Made by a program: the position numbers and the translations under genes. The notes under the pieces were generated by a model. It ran no database searches. It saw nothing but the letters and a program-made list of their open reading frames with translations, and was not told the DNA's origin. Below, piece after piece: positions 49,692-60,637 of a stretch of DNA of 64,000 nucleotides. Origin of the DNA: Streptomyces flavofungini (GTDB lineage: Bacteria; Actinomycetota; Actinomycetes; Streptomycetales; Streptomycetaceae); the NCBI RefSeq assembly GCF_014650815.1, contig NZ_BMVR01000009.1:62001-126000 (forward strand). Reading direction: 5' to 3'. The first letter of the stretch is position 1, and each line of letters opens with the position of its first letter.

Positions 49692-50108
49692 TCACCCCGC
49701 CTTCCCCAGCGCCCGCGTCACCCGGATCTCGATCACCACGCGGTCCGGGTTCGGCGACGGCACCCGCCCGTACCGCTCCTCGTACCGCCGCATCCCCTCG
49801 GCCACCCGCTCCGGCTCGGCCGACACCTCGGCGAGGCCCTCCAGGGTCGCCCAGCGCCGCCGCTCCACCTGGCAGACCGCGACCCGCGCGCCGGGTCCTT
49901 CGGGTCCTGACGCCGCGCGGACGTGGGCCACCTTCCTGCTGGACCGGTTCGCGAGGATCCGGGCGATGCCCGCCTCCGGATCGAAGGTGACGCCTACGGG
50001 GACGACGTGCGGGGTGCCGTCCGGGCGCAGGGTCGTCAGGGTGCACAGATGGCGTTCCCGCCAGAAGCTGAGGTACGGGGCGGGCGGGTCGCCCAGGTCG
50101 ATGCTCAT
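49692..50108 (-). CDS. PPOX-class flavin/F420-binding oxidoreductase
   Basis: This 138-residue split-barrel protein starts MSIDLGDPPAPYLSFWRERH. The fold motifs are CTLTTLRPDGTPHVVPVGVT, NRSSRKVAHVRAA and VAVCQVERRRWATLEGLAEV. Actinobacterial proteins of this type use F420 or FMN; which one cannot be read here. The ATG at 50108 has only AGG close upstream. It diverges from clpB; the HAIR site lies in the shared region and so could influence this gene as well. Confidence 0.88.
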   Translation of the reverse strand: MSIDLGDPPAPYLSFWRERHLCTLTTLRPDGTPHVVPVGVTFDPEAGIARILANRSSRKVAHVRAASGPEGPGARVAVCQVERRRWATLEGLAEVSAEPERVAEGMRRYEERYGRVPSPNPDRVVIEIRVTRALGKAG

Positions 50109-50165
50109 GGGCAGGAACCTAACCCTCCCCCGGGAGTTCCGGGATTTCCGGGTTCCGGAGCCATC

Positions 50166-50186
50166 CTTGAGTGGAATAGACTCAAC
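50166..50186. promoter_or_regulatory. HAIR operator upstream of clpB
   Basis: CTTGAGT-N7-ACTCAAC, one mismatch from the HAIR consensus with exact spacing. It places clpB in the HspR regulon, as established in streptomycetes. Confidence 0.92.
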
Positions 50187-50288
50187 TTTGTGCACGTTGG
50201 CTAAGTCAGTATTGGGGTGGGGGCCCGCGGGCGAGCCGGCCCGGGCCCCGTACCCGCCACACCCAGCGACCAGGAGGAGAACCCGCAC

Positions 50289-52937
<2,649 letters not shown>

Positions 52938-53030
52938 GGCGCCGTAACCGGTCACATAGGCGGGCGGGGGTTGCGGGCCCCCGCCCGGCATGGGAGAGGA
53001 TGGCTCAATCCGTACGAAGGGAAATACACG

Positions 53031-53573
53031 GTGAGCATCGACCCGTCCTCGATTCCGAATTTCGGGGGCCAGCCCGAACCGCAGCAGGGCGCAGGACCGG
53101 CGGGCCCCGTCGTCCCTGACCAGGACCTGGTCAAGCAGCTCCTGGACCAGATGGAACTCAAATACGTCGTCGACGACGAGGGCGACCTCGCGGCGCCGTG
53201 GGAGGAGTTCCGTACGTACTTCATGTTCCGTGGCGAGGACGACCAGGCGGTCTTCTCGGTGCGGACGTTCTACGACCGGCCGCACGGCATCGAGGAGAAG
53301 CTCCAGCTCCTGGAGTCCATCGATGACTGGAACCGGCGCACGCTGTGGCCGAAGGTCTACAGCCACACTCACGACGACGGCACGGTCCGCCTCATCGGCG
53401 AGGCTCAGATGCTGATCGGCACCGGTGTCTCGCTGGAGCACTTCGTGTCGTCGACGGTGAGCTGGGTGCGGGCCGCGATCGAGTTCGACCGCTGGCTCGT
53501 CGAGCAGCTCGGCCTGGAGCAGGCCGTCGACTCCGCCGACGGCGAGGAGAAGCCCGGCGACGACGAGGCCTGA
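53031..53573 (+). CDS. YbjN-domain protein
   Basis: This 180-residue protein has the YbjN/T3SS-chaperone-like fold: QLLDQMELKYVVDDEGDLAA, FRTYFMFRGEDDQAVFSVRT, LLESIDDWNRRTLWPKVYSH and EHFVSSTVSWVRAAIEFDRW. Such proteins are thought to be chaperone-like or regulators of motility and stress. The start is GTG at 53031 after AAGGGA. It follows clpB by 93 bases, on the same strand, and the pairing with clpB may reflect a shared stress role. Confidence 0.88.
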   Translation: MSIDPSSIPNFGGQPEPQQGAGPAGPVVPDQDLVKQLLDQMELKYVVDDEGDLAAPWEEFRTYFMFRGEDDQAVFSVRTFYDRPHGIEEKLQLLESIDDWNRRTLWPKVYSHTHDDGTVRLIGEAQMLIGTGVSLEHFVSSTVSWVRAAIEFDRWLVEQLGLEQAVDSADGEEKPGDDEA

Positions 53574-53585
53574 CGGCCCGGCGTA

Positions 53586-54779
53586 CTACAACGGCATGCG
53601 GGCGATCGTCACCAGATACGCCCCGTACGCCACCGAGAGCCCGGCCAGGGCGCCCACCACCAGGTAGGCGGCCCGCGGCCGGGCTCTCGCCGTCCGCACC
53701 ACCGCGCCCGCAAGGGGCAGCAGCAGCGGGAAGGCGGGCAGCAGGAACCGCGGCTTGGACTCGAAGAAGCCGGAGCCGCCGACCGTGATCAGGAGCAGCA
53801 CACCGGTGTAGACGAGCAGCGGCAGCGGGGCCCGCTCGGCCACCAGGAGCGCGTACAGGAGCACGGCCACCGCGACGATCACCAGCGTCATGGAGAAGAC
53901 CAGCTTGTCCCCGTCGAGCAGCAGGTGCCTGACGAAGGCGAGCGAGCCCGCGCCGAAGTCGAAGCGCGAGCCCCAGCCGCGCTGCACCGCGAAGTAGCCA
54001 CCGGGCACATCGCCCTGCCGGGCCCCGACCCACAGGACGTACGCCGCCCAGCCGAGCGGGGCGAGCAGCGCGCCCGTCCACAGCCTGTGGGGAACCCCGC
54101 GCCCGCGCCGCCGCCCGATCTCGCAGACCGCCGCGACGAGCACCGCCGCCGCCACCGCGAAGCCGTTCGGCCGGGCCAGGCCCGCGAGCGCCGCGAGCGA
54201 GCCCGCCCACAGCCAGCGCCCGGTGAGCAGCGCGTACAGGGACCAGGCGGCGAGCGCGGTGAGGACCGGCTCGGTGTACGCCATCGACAGGATGACGGAG
54301 TGGGGCATGAGACCCCACAGGAGCACGAGGACGGTCGCGGTGCGGCGGTCGTACAGGCGGGCCGCGACGGCGTAGATGCCGAGGGCGGCGGCCCCGGCGG
54401 CCAGCCAGGACACGACCAGCCCGGCCGCGCCGTGGGAGAGCGGCGTGACGGTGGTGACCGCGCGGATCAGGCCCGGGTACAGCGGGAAGAACGCCAGGTC
54501 GCTCTGGACCACGGCGGGCTCGAAGTACAGGGTGCGGCCGTAGCCGTGGGCGGCGATGCCGGTGTACCAGCGGGAGTCCCAGGAGCGGCCGAGAAGGCGG
54601 AAGGTGTCCTGGCCGGTCGCGTGCGCCACGGCCGTCACCGCGAGCAGGCCGGTGAGGCGGGCGGCGGCGAAGACCCCGAGGGCGCGCACGGCCGTCGGCC
54701 CCTTGGGTTCGAGGGCGAGGCAGCGGGTGCGGGGCGGTTTCGTGAGCGGGGCCGGGACGGTGGGGCTCGGGTGGGTCAC
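53586..54779 (-). CDS. PIG-V-like membrane mannosyltransferase
   Basis: This 397-residue integral membrane protein has about nine hydrophobic helices. The conserved first periplasmic loop is GRSWDSRWYTGIAAHGYGRT, followed by LAFFPLYPGLIRAVTTVTPL, which are marks of the PIG-V/GT76-type polyprenol-dependent mannosyltransferases. MPHSVILSMAYTEPVLTALA and LAGLARPNGFAVAAAVLVAA match the family as well. It probably adds mannose to a lipid or protein acceptor outside the membrane. The GTG at 54779 has GGAGGG upstream. It converges on the YbjN gene. Confidence 0.87.
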   Translation of the reverse strand: MTHPSPTVPAPLTKPPRTRCLALEPKGPTAVRALGVFAAARLTGLLAVTAVAHATGQDTFRLLGRSWDSRWYTGIAAHGYGRTLYFEPAVVQSDLAFFPLYPGLIRAVTTVTPLSHGAAGLVVSWLAAGAAALGIYAVAARLYDRRTATVLVLLWGLMPHSVILSMAYTEPVLTALAAWSLYALLTGRWLWAGSLAALAGLARPNGFAVAAAVLVAAVCEIGRRRGRGVPHRLWTGALLAPLGWAAYVLWVGARQGDVPGGYFAVQRGWGSRFDFGAGSLAFVRHLLLDGDKLVFSMTLVIVAVAVLLYALLVAERAPLPLLVYTGVLLLITVGGSGFFESKPRFLLPAFPLLLPLAGAVVRTARARPRAAYLVVGALAGLSVAYGAYLVTIARMPL

Positions 54780-54904
54780 ACCCGAACCCTCCGGGGTCGT
54801 GGCGGCGGGCGCGAGCCGGGTGGGTCCGTGTGGGTGGGTGCCGTGCCCCTACGGGGACTTCGGCTCCGCCCGGCACGAAGACGCCGGCCGGCCCGCCGCT
54901 CCCG

Positions 54905-56191
54905 TCACAGCGCCTTGAGCCGCTCCACCGCGTCCGCGAGGACCTCCGTGCGCTTGCAGAACGCGAACCGCACGAAGGGCGCGCCCGCGTCCCGGTGGTC
55001 GTAGAAGACGGCGTTGGGGATGGCGACGACACCGGCGCGCTCCGGCAGGGCGCGGCAGAACGCGAAGCCGTCGCCGCCGTGCGACCGGTCCTCGCCGAGC
55101 GGGCGGATGTCGGTGGTGATGAAGTACGTGCCCTGCGGGCGGTAGACCTCGAAGCCCGCCGCCGTCAGGCCCGCCGACAGCAGGTCCCGCTTGGCGCGCA
55201 GGTCCTCGCGGATGCCCGTGAAGTACGACTCGGGCAGGGCGAGCGCCTCCGCGACGGCGTACTGGAACGGGCCGGACGCCACGAACGTCAGGTACTGCTT
55301 CGCCGACCGCACCGCCGTGACCAGCTCGGGCGTGGACGTCACCCAGCCGACCTTCCAGCCGGTGAACGAGAACGTCTTGCCCGCCGAACCGATGGTGACG
55401 GTCCGCTCCCGCATGCCGGGGAAGGACGCGAGCGGGAGGTGAGCGGGCGTCACCTCATCCGTGAAGACCAGGTGTTCGTAGACCTCGTCGGTGACCACGA
55501 GCAGATCGCGCTCGACGGCCAGCTCCGCGATGGCGGCCAGCTCCTCGCGGGTGAGGACGGTGCCCGTCGGGTTGTGCGGGGTGTTGAGGAGCAGCAGCCG
55601 GGTGCGCGGGGTGACGGCGGCGCGCAGCTCGTCCAGGTCGAGGACGAAGCGTCGATCAGCGGCTCCGCCGCCGGGCCCCTCGCCCGGGCGCAGCGTCACC
55701 GGGACCCGGGTGCCGCCCGCGAGCGCGATCGAGGCGGCGTACGAGTCGTAGTACGGCTCCAGGGCGATCACCTCGTCGCCCGGCTCGACCAGGGCGAGCA
55801 GCGAGGCCGCGATGGCCTCGGTGGCACCGGCCGTGACCAGGACCTCCCGGTCGGGGTCGTAGCTCAGGCCGTAGTGCCGCTCCTGGTGCGCCGCGACCGC
55901 CGCGCGCAGCTCGGGGACGCCGGGGCCCGGCGGGTACTGGTTGCCGCGCCCGTCGCGCAGCGCCCGCACCGCCGCCTCCCGCACCTCCTCGGGGCCGTCC
56001 GTGTCGGGGAAGCCCTGGCCCAGGTTGATCGCCCCGGTCCGCACGGCGAGGGCGGACATCTCGGCGAAGATCGTCGTGCCGAATTCGGCCAGCCGGCGGT
56101 TGAGCAGCGGGCGGCCGCCCGCCGCGGAGCCGGGGGCGCCCGGGGTGCCGGTGGTGCCGGTGGAGCCAGAAGTGGACGTCATGGCCGTCAT
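54905..56191 (-). CDS. PLP-dependent class I/II aminotransferase
   Basis: Aminotransferase of 428 residues, fold type I. It has INLGQGFPDTDGPEEV, YPPGPGVPELRAAVAAHQER, LVTAGATEAIAASLLALVEP, LLNTPHNPTGTVLTREEL, VVTDEVYEHLVF and the PLP lysine in TIGSAGKTFSFTGWKVGW. The C-terminal FVRFAFCKR gives the carboxylate-binding Arg. Actinobacterial relatives are annotated as N-succinyldiaminopimelate or methionine aminotransferases; the choice between them is open. ATG at 56191 or 56182 can start it. Confidence 0.92.
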   Translation of the reverse strand: MTAMTSTSGSTGTTGTPGAPGSAAGGRPLLNRRLAEFGTTIFAEMSALAVRTGAINLGQGFPDTDGPEEVREAAVRALRDGRGNQYPPGPGVPELRAAVAAHQERHYGLSYDPDREVLVTAGATEAIAASLLALVEPGDEVIALEPYYDSYAASIALAGGTRVPVTLRPGEGPGGGAADRRFVLDLDELRAAVTPRTRLLLLNTPHNPTGTVLTREELAAIAELAVERDLLVVTDEVYEHLVFTDEVTPAHLPLASFPGMRERTVTIGSAGKTFSFTGWKVGWVTSTPELVTAVRSAKQYLTFVASGPFQYAVAEALALPESYFTGIREDLRAKRDLLSAGLTAAGFEVYRPQGTYFITTDIRPLGEDRSHGGDGFAFCRALPERAGVVAIPNAVFYDHRDAGAPFVRFAFCKRTEVLADAVERLKAL

Positions 56192-56354
56192 CCTGCGCCG
56201 AACCTCTGGACTTCCTCAACTCTGCTTTGGCCGTGAATGGCCGGGGGCATTCCCTTGTCACGCAACGACGCGGGACAACGACCGCAGGGCGCCGACCGCT
56301 TCGGGCTCCTGGGGGAACGCGGGCGGTCGGCACAACGGGGGAACGGAAAGGTGA

Positions 56355-56654
56355 GTGAGGGACATGATTCTCATCGTGCTCTTCTTCGGGCTTGTGGTGC
56401 TGATGATCGTGGGGTTCACGATCGGTGCCGCCCGCGTGCGCAGCCGGGGGCGCCGCACGGCGTCCGGGGCCGGCGGCAGCTGGTGGGCGTCCGGCGGCGC
56501 CGGCAGCAGCAACAACCACAGCGGCGCGACATCGTGCGGCGGCGCCTCGTCCTGCGGCGGCGGCTCGTCCTGCGGTGGCAGCTCCTCGTCCTGCGGCGGC
56601 GGCTCGTCGTCGTGCGGTGGGGGCGGCGGGGGCGGATGCGGCGGAGGCAGCTGA
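56355..56654 (+). CDS. Small membrane-anchored Cys/Gly-rich protein
   Basis: This 99-residue protein starts from GTG 56355 (GGAAAGG upstream) with MRDMILIVLFFGLVVLMIVG, one membrane helix. A basic stretch and a WW pair follow. The last 45 residues are a striking Cys/Gly/Ser array, SCGGASSCGGGSSCGGSSSS onward, with six cysteines at 6-8 residue spacing. It could bind metal or make disulfides. Homologous Gly/Cys tails occur in uncharacterised streptomycete proteins. It diverges from the aminotransferase gene and is followed by a terminator. Confidence 0.72.
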   Translation: MRDMILIVLFFGLVVLMIVGFTIGAARVRSRGRRTASGAGGSWWASGGAGSSNNHSGATSCGGASSCGGGSSCGGSSSSCGGGSSSCGGGGGGGCGGGS

Positions 56655-56678
56655 CACGGGGCAGCTGGTCCACTGGGC

Positions 56679-56716
56679 GAAGCGTCCGCCGGGAGTCAAC
56701 TCCCGGCGGGCGCTTC
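56679..56716 (+). terminator. Terminator after the Cys/Gly-rich gene
   Basis: GAAGCG then CCGCCGGGAG pairs with CTCCCGGCGG then CGCTTC, with a short loop around 56697. It forms a stem of about 17 pairs. Confidence 0.9.
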
Positions 56717-57176
56717 GTCGTTGTCGGGCATCCGCGCGGCCGGGCCTTGACGGGCTTCGGCGGGCTTCGGCGGGCCCTGAACGGGCCGGTGTCGGGTCGG
56801 TGCCGGGGTGCGGGGGACGGATGTTGACGCCCTGGGTGGAGAAAGCGCAGCGCAGCGGGTCGTCGCGGGGCGACAGGGGCGAAATGGGGCTATTGGCGAC
56901 CGTACCGGGATGCTTCTGGATCGTCTGAGTTTTCAGAAACGTGAACAGATGAACTGTTCGGCCCTCTAGGGGATGGAAACCCTACGAAGTTGGGTAAAAA
57001 CGCTGTGGCAGTGTCGCAGTTCATGATTCCCTCTTAACCGTCACACCGCCCTCGGACGTTCTCAGTCCAATCAACGATCGGGACTTCTCCGTGGGCACGA
57101 GCCGGCATTCCGACCTCCTGGTGTCCGACCGGGTGCGCCGGCCCCACCTCCATTGCGTGCCTAGCGGAGCCGACCC
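56717..57176. promoter_or_regulatory. Long upstream region of the DUF2617 gene
   Basis: This is 460 bases without a supported gene. The left third is GC-rich with GGGCTTCGGC repeats. From 56930 on it becomes AT-richer and holds the dyad GAACAG-atgaa-CTGTTC (56943-56959), then a G/A-rich stretch (GGGATGGAAACCCTACG) and GGTAAAAACGCTG. A long 5' leader with its own structure is possible. I cannot match it to a known riboswitch. Confidence 0.5.
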
Positions 57177-57698
57177 ATGCTCACGACCCTGAAGACTGTC
57201 TATACCGACACGCGCGCCGGGGACCTGGCCTGGGCCCTCGGTCGCGAGCCGTTGCCCGCGCTCGCCACGCTAGACCTCGAACTGTCCGGCGCCACCATCC
57301 AGTTGAGGCTCCTCGGGGCGTCCCACCAAGTGCTCCTGGAGGAGGAGCGCGGCGGCAGCTGCTCCGAGACGGTGGCCTGCATCCCCGGCAGCAGCACCCC
57401 GCTGCCGCTCGGCGTCTCCAAGCGCGTCGGCGAGTGGGAGTACGAGTTCGCGGCCTGCGTCGAAACCCTGTCACGGGGTCAGTTCGCGGGCCGCGCCCAG
57501 GAGTTGCTGGCCCTCGTCACCGAGCACCCGCACGGCCTCGCCGGAGTCTTCCCCGGCATCCCGCACGCCTTCACCGCGATGCTCGCGCAACGTCACGAGG
57601 GCTCGGTCATGTGGCGTACGTGGCACGCGTATCCGCAGGACGGGCAGCTGGTGGCGACCAGGACCCGGGTCGGCGTACGGATGCCGGCCGCACTGTGA
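57177..57698 (+). CDS. DUF2617-family protein
   Basis: This 173-residue protein belongs to a family found with spermidine-synthase-like genes in streptomycetes. Its parts are DLELSGATIQLRLLGASHQV, ETVACIPG, EWEYEFAACVETLSRGQFAG, FPGIPHAFTAML and WRTWHAYPQDGQLVATRTRV. No catalytic motif or signal peptide is evident. ATG at 57177 has GCGGAG upstream. It precedes the spermidine-synthase-like gene by 163 bases, and the two probably work together. Confidence 0.87.
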   Translation: MLTTLKTVYTDTRAGDLAWALGREPLPALATLDLELSGATIQLRLLGASHQVLLEEERGGSCSETVACIPGSSTPLPLGVSKRVGEWEYEFAACVETLSRGQFAGRAQELLALVTEHPHGLAGVFPGIPHAFTAMLAQRHEGSVMWRTWHAYPQDGQLVATRTRVGVRMPAAL

Positions 57699-57861
57699 CG
57701 GGCGAGGCGGCCGCGGCGACGGCGGACCCGTGTGCGCGGGCGCGACGGCCGCGGCACCGACACGCGCCCTGCCGCCCTTTACGCGTCTTACACGTCCACG
57801 CGGGCACCTCCACTCTTGTGGGGGACTTGGCGTAAGCGTTCGGTGACGTAGCGTTCGCAGC

Positions 57862-59451
57862 GTGATCGAGCCGCCCGAGCGTCTGCCCGTCACGCCCCGG
57901 ACAGGCCGGTTCCTCGTCCTCGCGGGCGTGTTCATCTGTGCCGCCTGCGGACTCGTGTACGAGCTCGAACTCGTCGCCCTCGCCTCGTACTTGATCGGCG
58001 ACTCCGTCACCCAGGCCTCCGTCGTGCTGTCCGTGATGGTGTTCGCCATGGGCATCGGCTCGCTGCTCGCCAAGCGGCTGCGCTGCCGCGCCGCCGCCGG
58101 GTTCGGCCTCATCGAGGCGGCGCTCGCCCTCGTCGGCGGCTGCAGCGCGATGACGCTGTACGCGGCGTTCGCGTGGGCCGGGGACCGGGGCGAGGTGTGG
58201 GCCAGCGGCTCGCGCTACCTGTTCGTGGCGTTCTCGCTCGCCATCGGCGTCCTCATCGGCGCCGAAGTGCCCCTGCTGATGGTGCTGATCCAGCGCGTCC
58301 GGCGGCAGGACGCGGGCGGCGCGGTGGCGGACCTGTTCGCGGCGGACTACGTGGGCGCGCTCGTCGGCGGCCTCGCCTTCCCGTTCCTGCTGCTGCCCTG
58401 GTTCGGGCAGCTCACCGGGGCGCTGCTCACCGGCGCCGTCAACGTCCTCGCGGGCGGGGCCCTGGTCTTCGGCCTGTTCGGCCGCGACCTGAGCGGCCGC
58501 TGCCGCTGGATACTCCTCGCCACCAACGTCACCGTCCTCGCCGTCCTCGCCTCCGCCGCCGTCCTCGTCGACGACTTCGAGCGCGCCGCCCGCCGCGCCG
58601 TCTACGGCTCCGACATCCGCGTCGCCGTCCGGACCGGCGTCCAGGAAGTCGTCCTCACCGGCGGCCGCCGCGAATCCCTCGACCTCTTCCTCGACGGCAG
58701 GCTCCGCGTCAGCGGCCGCGACGAGCACCGCTACCACCGCGCCCTCGTCCAGCCCGCCATGCGCGGCGGCCCGCACGCCCGCGTCCTCGTCCTCGGCGGC
58801 GGCGACGGGCTCGCCGCCCGCGAAGTCCTACGGCACTCCGGAGTGCGGCGCGTCGACATCGTCGAGATCGACCCCGGCGTCGTGAAGCTCGCCCGCAGCG
58901 ATCCCGCGCTCAGCGAACTCAACGGCCACGTCTACCGCGACCCGCGCGTGCGGGTCGTGCACGCCGACGCCTTCCACTGGCTGCGCGGGCCGCACGGCCG
59001 CCGCCTGCCCTACGACGTCGTCGTCGCCGACCTGCCCGACCCCGGCATCACCGCGAGCACCAAGCTGTACTCCCAGGAGTTCTACGGCCTCGTCGCCCGC
59101 GCCCTCACCGACGGCGGCCGCTTCGCCGTCCACGCCGGGCCCGTCGGCACCCGCCCCCACACCTACTGGACCGTCGACGCGACCCTGCGCGCCGCCGGGC
59201 TCGCCACCACCCCCTACCGCGTGACGGGCCGTCACTCCGGCTTCGCCGCCGGGCCCGACCGGACCGCCGACAGCACCGTCCAGCCCCGCGACTGGGGCTT
59301 CGTCCTCGCCGCGCGCGGGCCCGAGGGCCTGGTCGGCGCGTCGGACTCCGCCATCCTGCGGGCCGGTGCCCGGGCCGCCCGGCAGGTCCGCCCCGCCCAG
59401 CGGCACCCGGTCGCCCCCTCCACCCTCGTCCACCCCCGGTACGCCGACTGA
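57862..59451 (+). CDS. Spermidine-synthase-like protein with membrane domain
   Basis: This 529-residue fusion has an N-terminal membrane part of six or seven helices (residues ~15-235; FLVLAGVFICAACGLVYELE, VVLSVMVFAMGIGSLLAKRL). The C-terminal aminopropyltransferase fold has LFLDGRLRVSGRDEHRYHRA, RVLVLGGGDGLAAREVLRHS, VDIVEIDPGVVKLAR and VVVADLPDPG. Asp in DLPDPG is at the place of the catalytic Asp. Streptomycete proteins of this plan are not proven polyamine synthases; a membrane role or lipid-linked substrate is likely. GTG at 57862 has only a weak ribosome site. Confidence 0.9.
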   Translation: MIEPPERLPVTPRTGRFLVLAGVFICAACGLVYELELVALASYLIGDSVTQASVVLSVMVFAMGIGSLLAKRLRCRAAAGFGLIEAALALVGGCSAMTLYAAFAWAGDRGEVWASGSRYLFVAFSLAIGVLIGAEVPLLMVLIQRVRRQDAGGAVADLFAADYVGALVGGLAFPFLLLPWFGQLTGALLTGAVNVLAGGALVFGLFGRDLSGRCRWILLATNVTVLAVLASAAVLVDDFERAARRAVYGSDIRVAVRTGVQEVVLTGGRRESLDLFLDGRLRVSGRDEHRYHRALVQPAMRGGPHARVLVLGGGDGLAAREVLRHSGVRRVDIVEIDPGVVKLARSDPALSELNGHVYRDPRVRVVHADAFHWLRGPHGRRLPYDVVVADLPDPGITASTKLYSQEFYGLVARALTDGGRFAVHAGPVGTRPHTYWTVDATLRAAGLATTPYRVTGRHSGFAAGPDRTADSTVQPRDWGFVLAARGPEGLVGASDSAILRAGARAARQVRPAQRHPVAPSTLVHPRYAD

Positions 59452-59521
59452 CGGGTCGTCGGGCCGTCGGCGCGGGCAAGTGGCGTACATCACGCGGTGG
59501 GCGTCGGTACGCTCGACTGTC

Positions 59522-60394
59522 ATGGAGCATGAGGTGTTCGTACCGGTCCCGGAAGAGCCGCTCCGCGAAGCGCTTGCCGACCCCGAGCGGGTCGCCGGCG
59601 CCGTGCCGGGGTTGCAGCGTGCCGCCGACGCGGAGTCGCCGCCGCTGTCCGGGCGGCTGCGCGTACGCGTCGGTGGTCACACGATCACCTACCGCGGGGC
59701 CCTGCGCGTCGCCCCCCTCGACGGGGGCGCCTACTCCCTTGAGGGCGAGGGCACCGAAGTCCGCGGCAGTGGCTCCGTGAAGTTCGCCCTCACCCTGCGC
59801 CTCGCCCCCGCCGCGGAGGGCGGCACCAGCCTCGCCTTCACCGGCACGGGCAGCGGCGACGGCCGTCTCGCCGAGGTCGCCGAAAGTTCTCCACAGGCTG
59901 TGGAGGCGGCGGCGCGGAGGCTGCTCGGGCGGTTCGGGGAGGCGTTGGGCGCCGGGGTGTCCAGGGACGCCGCGGCCGCTGCTGAGGACTCCGGTGTCGA
60001 TCCGGGCGCGGCGGACGTGGACGCTGCCGACCCCGATCCCGGCCCCGACCCCGACCCCGGCCCCGTCTCCGGCCCCGTTTCCGTCGAGGAGGCCGGGGGG
60101 ATCTACGAGGCCGAGGTGCCGCCGCCGTCGTTGGATCCGCTGGCCGACGACTTCGACCGGCCGCTGGACGCCGGGGGCGGGACGGCGGCGGAGGCCGCGC
60201 ACGCGCGGCGGACCATGATCGGGCGCAGCGCCGAGGAGGTCGACCACGCTCCGCCCCGGGGGCGGTACGCGCCGGTGCCGGTGCCCGAGTCGATGTCCGG
60301 CGGAGTCGCCACGCTGCGCTGGGCCGCGCCCGCGGCGGCGGTGGTGCTGGCCTCGGCGATCGTGGTGGGACGGGTGCTGCGGCGCAGGCGCTGA
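59522..60394 (+). CDS. CoxG-like SRPBCC protein with C-terminal membrane anchor
   Basis: This 290-residue protein has an SRPBCC domain of the CO-dehydrogenase subunit G type at residues 1-145: EHEVFVPVPEEPLREALADP, VAGAVPGLQRA, RLRVRVGGHTITYRGALRVA and SLAFTGTGSGDGRLAEVAES. A disordered Asp/Pro/Gly spacer follows, partly repeat-encoded (DPDPGPDPDPGP). One C-terminal helix (AAPAAAVVLASAIVVGRVLR) ends in RRRR, which would place the domain in the cytoplasm on a tail anchor. No molybdenum hydroxylase gene is nearby, so a CoxG role is not assured. ATG at 59522. Confidence 0.85.
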   Translation: MEHEVFVPVPEEPLREALADPERVAGAVPGLQRAADAESPPLSGRLRVRVGGHTITYRGALRVAPLDGGAYSLEGEGTEVRGSGSVKFALTLRLAPAAEGGTSLAFTGTGSGDGRLAEVAESSPQAVEAAARRLLGRFGEALGAGVSRDAAAAAEDSGVDPGAADVDAADPDPGPDPDPGPVSGPVSVEEAGGIYEAEVPPPSLDPLADDFDRPLDAGGGTAAEAAHARRTMIGRSAEEVDHAPPRGRYAPVPVPESMSGGVATLRWAAPAAAVVLASAIVVGRVLRRRR

Positions 60395-60449
60395 GCCTTG
60401 GCGGACATCCGGTGCGGGTGGGCCGACCTCCGCCGAATCGGCGCTCCGC

Positions 60450-60560
60450 GCCTCGTCCCCAATCGCCGGACGGGCTGAGACGTGCCGGGCTGTTGGTCAG
60501 CCAGTAGGAAGCTGGAGCGGGTGGGTGGGAGAGAGCCCGTCCGGCGTTTGAGGACGAGGC
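60450..60560. repeat. Inverted intergenic repeat (streptomycete REP-like)
   Basis: The left arm, 60450-60476, has GCCTCGTCC and CGCCGGACGGGCT. The right arm, 60534-60560, has AGCCCGTCCGGCG and GGACGAGGC. The arms pair in two blocks around a short mismatched part. Copies of this motif are widespread between genes in streptomycetes. Confidence 0.85.
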
Positions 60561-60637
60561 CGGAGGCCGATCGGGGGCGGACTGTTCCACCCGCGCGGGA
60601 CACCCACCGCGGGGAACCGGGCCGTAGGGTCGACCTT

